DNA of 64,000 nt from Pseudomonas petrae (GTDB lineage: Bacteria; Pseudomonadota; Gammaproteobacteria; Pseudomonadales; Pseudomonadaceae): positions 248,001-312,000 of the forward strand of contig NZ_JAKJXE010000001.1 in assembly GCF_021728295.1 (NCBI RefSeq), read 5' to 3'. The first letter of the stretch is position 1; every line of letters starts with the position of its first letter. The translations under genes were made by a program, and so were the position numbers. The notes below the pieces were generated by a model, which was given only the letters and a program-made list of their open reading frames with translations, searched no databases and had not been told where the DNA came from. Below are positions 60,968 through 64,000 of the stretch, piece after piece.

Positions 60968-61279
60968 GTGGAAACACTGAAGAGTTTCGACCGATTCGCA
61001 GACTTCTACCCGTATTACCTGCATGAGCATCGCGACAGCACCTGCCGCCGTTTGCATTTCATCGGCACGAGTCTGGTCATCCTGATTCTGGCATTCGCCG
61101 TGCTCAGCGCTAACTGGACATTGTTGTGGGTCTTGCCGCTGGCGGGCTACACCTTCGCCTGGGTCGGCCACTTCTTTTTCGAGAAGAACCGTCCGGCCAC
61201 GTTCAAGCATCCGTTCTACAGCCTGCTCGGCGATTTCGTCATGTACAAGGACATGCTCAGTGGCAAAGTGCCGTTTTGA
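60968..61279 (+). CDS. DUF962 / Mpo1-like membrane protein
   Basis: A 103-residue inner-membrane protein with the DUF962 motifs FADFYPYYLHEHRDSTCRRL, HFIGTSLV, WVGHFFFEKNRPATF and HPFYSLLGDFVMY. The family includes yeast Mpo1, a dioxygenase acting on 2-hydroxy fatty acids, whose histidines are matched here. The role in Pseudomonas is unknown. The GTG at 60968 is the likely start, as upstream codons belong to the trkH-spacing region. Confidence 0.88.
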   Translation: METLKSFDRFADFYPYYLHEHRDSTCRRLHFIGTSLVILILAFAVLSANWTLLWVLPLAGYTFAWVGHFFFEKNRPATFKHPFYSLLGDFVMYKDMLSGKVPF

Positions 61280-61346
61280 CCGGCACTTATCGGCGTCGCT
61301 TGTGACGCCCTGCTCCCGCACCCTTTGAGCAAAAGGCTGCCGGCGC

Positions 61347-62165
61347 TCAGACCGTCTCGCCCACTGGCTGCGGTGCTTGCGGGCTTTTGACTTTGACGTG
61401 GGCATCGGCCAGTCGGAACAGCTCGATCGTGCCGTCCCAGTGTTCGATCAAGGCGGTGCAGGACTCCACCCAGTCGCCACAGTTGAGGTATTCCACGCCG
61501 CTCACCTGACGGATTTCGGCGTGGTGAATGTGCCCGCACACCACGCCGTCCAACCCTCGCTTCACGCACTCATGGGCGATGGCTTCCTCGAAGTCGCTGA
61601 TGAAACTCACCGCAGTCTTGACCTTGTGCTTCAGGTAGGCAGACAGCGACCAATAGCCGTAGCCGTATTTGGCGCGCCAGTGGTTGAGCCAGCGATTGAG
61701 GGTCAGGGTGAATTCGTAAGCCGAATCGCCAAGAAAGGCCAGCCATCGGTGGTAGCGAGTGATCACGTCGAACTGGTCACCGTGGATCACCAGCAGACGA
61801 CGACCATCGGCGGTCAGGTGCACGGCTTCGTCGACCAGCTGGATGTTGCCCAGAATGAGTTTTGAATAGCGTCGGAGGAATTCGTCGTGGTTGCCGGTGA
61901 CGTAGATGACTTCGGTGCCGCGCTTGCTCATGGTCAGCAGGCGGCGGATGACGTTGGTGTGCGCTTGTGGCCAGTACATGCCGCCGCGCATCTTCCATCC
62001 GTCAATAATGTCGCCGACCAGGTACACCTTGTCGGCATGGTATTGCTTGAGAAATCCGGAGAGGTGTTCGGCCTGGCAGTCGCGGGTGCCCAGATGCACG
62101 TCGGAGATCCACAAGGTCCGGACACGTTGTTTACGACCGGGTTTCACGTTCTCGGCAATGCTCAT
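61347..62165 (-). CDS. LpxH-like metallophosphoesterase
   Basis: A 272-residue calcineurin-like phosphoesterase with the metal motifs WISDVHLGTRD, YLVGDIIDGW, TGNHDEFLR, HGDQFD and CGHIHHAEI. It belongs to the UDP-2,3-diacylglucosamine diphosphatase-like group (a longer form than classical LpxH of about 240 residues). A role in lipid A or another phosphodiester is possible but not shown. The start at 62165 follows GGAGGTGG. It is not in an lpx operon. Confidence 0.88.
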   Translation of the reverse strand: MSIAENVKPGRKQRVRTLWISDVHLGTRDCQAEHLSGFLKQYHADKVYLVGDIIDGWKMRGGMYWPQAHTNVIRRLLTMSKRGTEVIYVTGNHDEFLRRYSKLILGNIQLVDEAVHLTADGRRLLVIHGDQFDVITRYHRWLAFLGDSAYEFTLTLNRWLNHWRAKYGYGYWSLSAYLKHKVKTAVSFISDFEEAIAHECVKRGLDGVVCGHIHHAEIRQVSGVEYLNCGDWVESCTALIEHWDGTIELFRLADAHVKVKSPQAPQPVGETV

Positions 62166-62291
62166 GGACCACCTCCACTTTGGTTTCCCCAAGCGTGGAC
62201 GCGGTCGGTGATATGAACATGACGGCTGTGTTTAGCTTTGATGACACGACATATCGGTTAACACTTTGCGAAACCCGTGGCCCATGCGCGT

Positions 62292-62588
62292 TCAGGTGTC
62301 CAGGCTAGCGTGACGATCGTTGTGCCCAAGGTCCCGGGCAGGATCGATCTGGTCGCGCACGCGCTGCTTGAGAATCTTGGCCTCGGGAAACCCGCCGTCG
62401 GTCTTGCGCTCCCAGATCTGCACGTCATCGCAGGTGATGCGGAACACGCCGCCGGTGCCCGGGATCAACGACACCTTGCCGAGGTCATCGGTGAAGGTGC
62501 TCAACAACTCCTGAGCCAGCCAGGCGGCGCGCAACAGCCATTGGCATTGCGTGCAGTAGGTGATGGTGATTTCAGGCTTGGCGGACAT
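62292..62588 (-). CDS. SelT/SelW/SelH-family thioredoxin-like protein
   Basis: A 98-residue protein of the Rdx/SelW family. The redox motif C-x-x-C is in ITYCTQCQWLLRAAWLAQEL and the conserved end GTGGVFRITCDDVQIWERKT and GGFPEAKILKQRVRDQIDP. In this version both redox positions are cysteine, not selenocysteine. It starts 3 bp after the FimV-like gene stop, on the same strand, so the two are probably co-transcribed. Confidence 0.92.
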   Translation of the reverse strand: MSAKPEITITYCTQCQWLLRAAWLAQELLSTFTDDLGKVSLIPGTGGVFRITCDDVQIWERKTDGGFPEAKILKQRVRDQIDPARDLGHNDRHASLDT

Positions 62589-62591
62589 CGG

Positions 62592-64000
62592 TCAGCCCAA
62601 CCCGGCCAGCAAATCACGGGCCGTTTGCTGCGGGCCGTCGTCGGAGCCGTCGATCACTTCCTGCAACAGCCGACGGGCCTCGTCGACGTTGCCTTCATCA
62701 ATCAGCACCTGCGCTTCATTGATCTTGCTCAGCGGCTCTTCGTCCAGACTCAGCAAATCGAAGCCGCCCTCCTCGATCATGAAGCTGTCGAGAAAAGCGT
62801 CGTCCAGCAAATCGCTGTTGCTCTGCACGATGGCTGCCGGACCCGGCTCGAACTGCACGTCCATTTCCGGCGGCGTTTCCTCTTCGGCGAAATCGCTGAG
62901 GAACTGCTCTTCCGGCATTTCGAAGACCTCGGGCAGTTGCGTGAGGTCGGACGAGAACGACATGTCGACTTCGGGTTCGGCTTCGGGTGCAGGCGCAGGC
63001 TTGCGGGGCGCGGGCGTGCTGTCGAACGGATCGACCAGATCCCAGTCGGCGTCCATGGAGAGGTCATCGAGGTTGAGCTGGAAATCGTCGGCTGGGTCAA
63101 CCGGGTTCAGCGACGCGGCCGCACTTTTGTCCAACTGGGCGGGCTCCGCCAAGCCGAGCTCTGGATGGTCGTCTGACGCTTGACTGGCCGAGGCTGTTTG
63201 ACTGGCCAGCACCGCGGCTGCACCCAGCGCCGCTGCAGGGGCTGCCGCCGAGGTCATGGGAGGCGACGCGACTGGCGCGGACGGCGCTTCGGGAGCAGCG
63301 GGCTCGGGCTTCAGTTTCGGGTAACGATTGCGGATGTCCTGGAGCTTCTGCGCATCGACGCCCTGGTTCAGGAGAACCCTTTCTTCCTCGTCATACGCGT
63401 CCACGTCGCCCTGCTCACCGAGCAGCTCGAGGACGCGCAGGCGAACATCGGTGCGCTCGGGTTGTTTGTCCAGCGCATCGCGCAGAATGGCGAGCGCTTC
63501 AGCGAAGCGACCGTAGGCGATGTAAATGCTCGCGCCATCCAGCGCGTCGGTGGCGGCACCGGCCAGGCGTTGGCCGGCAGGCGCTGACGAGGCCGGACGC
63601 GCAGCGGTGACGGCCGGCACTTCGAAGACTGGCGTAACCGTCGCGGCGGACCTGACCACCGGCTCCACCGGCACGGGCTCGAGGGCCAGCTGATTTTTGA
63701 TCCGGTTGCGGCGCACCGACCAGGCCAGCGCGAGGAGCAGCAATATCACCAACAGCGCTGCCAGGACCGACGTCCAGGGAAAGTCGTCCTCAGCGACAAC
63801 CGGTACCGGCGTCGGCGCTTGTACGGGCGTGGCTGTCGGAGCTGGCGTTGCAGCGGGCGTCGCCGTCGCCACCGCCGAAGAGACAGGAGCAACTGGCGCA
63901 GGCTTGGCCGATTGCGCCTTGACTTCGGCGAGTTGGGTCTGCAGTTCGATGATCTGCTTGTCCTTGTCGGCCTCTTCGACGGTGGACGTCTGGACTTGCT
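62592..64000 (-). CDS. FimV/HubP-like protein, C-terminal part
   Basis: The frame is open to the end of the window (64000), so the N-terminus and start lie outside. The visible part has a coiled-coil segment (DKDKQIIELQTQLAEVKAQ), a Pro/Ala/Thr-rich linker, one membrane helix (VLAALLVILLLLALAWSV), a TPR-like helical region (IYIAYGRFAEALAILRDAL) and a long acidic region. The final FimV C-terminal domain (KINEAQVLIDEGNVDEARRL, then a motif with L-A-G-L-G at the end) is complete. FimV is a polar landmark that organises type IV pili and twitching. Because the neighbour is SelT-like rather than truA, it may be a second FimV paralogue. Confidence 0.88.
   Translation of the reverse strand, partial: QVQTSTVEEADKDKQIIELQTQLAEVKAQSAKPAPVAPVSSAVATATPAATPAPTATPVQAPTPVPVVAEDDFPWTSVLAALLVILLLLALAWSVRRNRIKNQLALEPVPVEPVVRSAATVTPVFEVPAVTAARPASSAPAGQRLAGAATDALDGASIYIAYGRFAEALAILRDALDKQPERTDVRLRVLELLGEQGDVDAYDEEERVLLNQGVDAQKLQDIRNRYPKLKPEPAAPEAPSAPVASPPMTSAAAPAAALGAAAVLASQTASASQASDDHPELGLAEPAQLDKSAAASLNPVDPADDFQLNLDDLSMDADWDLVDPFDSTPAPRKPAPAPEAEPEVDMSFSSDLTQLPEVFEMPEEQFLSDFAEEETPPEMDVQFEPGPAAIVQSNSDLLDDAFLDSFMIEEGGFDLLSLDEEPLSKINEAQVLIDEGNVDEARRLLQEVIDGSDDGPQQTARDLLAGLG

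Overview
The window is chromosomal DNA of a Pseudomonas, most likely from the P. fluorescens/P. syringae side of the genus. The evidence is GC-rich coding sequence, pseudomonad proteins such as AmrZ, RsmA/CsrA, AotO and DUF2790, REP-type intergenic repeats, and gene orders that match P. aeruginosa blocks I know (rsmA-lysC-alaS; aruE-PA0900-aruB-aruD-aruG-aruF-aruC-argR-aotP-aotO-aotM-aotQ-aotJ-acs; phhR/phhABC; arfB; aroP2; rluB-scpBA; cpxR-cpxP-cpxA; trkH). Most of it is core metabolism and regulation, with a few accessory insertions.

Layout. 1-5772: the 3' part of a chemoreceptor, malate:quinone oxidoreductase behind a long structured leader, a truncated CheB-like gene and a diguanylate cyclase. 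5858-10439: tRNA-Arg(CCT), two small proteins, amrZ, mgtE, a DUF4124 protein, two identical tRNA-Arg(ACG) and tRNA-Ser(GCT). 10502-16927: rsmA, lysC, alaS, a threonine aldolase, and an FMN riboswitch driving a lumazine synthase. 17114-30633: the complete arginine succinyltransferase catabolic operon, its regulator argR and the arginine/ornithine ABC importer, all on the minus strand. Together they import arginine, degrade it to glutamate and respond to it; TGTCGC-N8-AA ArgR-type half-sites lie upstream of aruC and aotJ. 31085-31983: a composite repeat made of two inverted arms of about 290 bp around a 112-bp tandem array of REP pairs. 31987-33942: acetyl-CoA synthetase.

34390-39344 is accessory: a DUF2790 protein and a 1498-residue toxin-like protein whose C-terminus carries a nucleic-acid-deaminase signature (DAE plus CxxC), with no immunity gene beside it. 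39436-47803: phenylalanine/tyrosine catabolism (phhR divergent from phhABC), an MFS transporter, the ribosome-rescue factor ArfB and an aromatic amino acid permease. 48252-49499 is the least explained unit: a leader hairpin, a 45-residue acidic peptide, a terminator-like hairpin and an M29-like metallopeptidase homologue. This is the layout of a peptide-precursor operon.

49586-55407: rluB, a DUF1289 protein, scpB, scpA, a YrdC/YciO protein, a PHP-family nuclease, and divergent yciB and yciI. 55408-58549: a frameshifted gene remnant and a Cpx-type two-component system with its CpxP/Spy-like protein. 58671-64000: a nitroreductase, trkH, a DUF962 protein, an LpxH-like phosphoesterase, a SelT/W-like protein and the C-terminal part of a FimV/HubP-like protein that runs off the window. 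At least four REP sequence families lie between genes; no REP-associated transposase (RAYT), insertion sequence, CRISPR array or prophage was seen.
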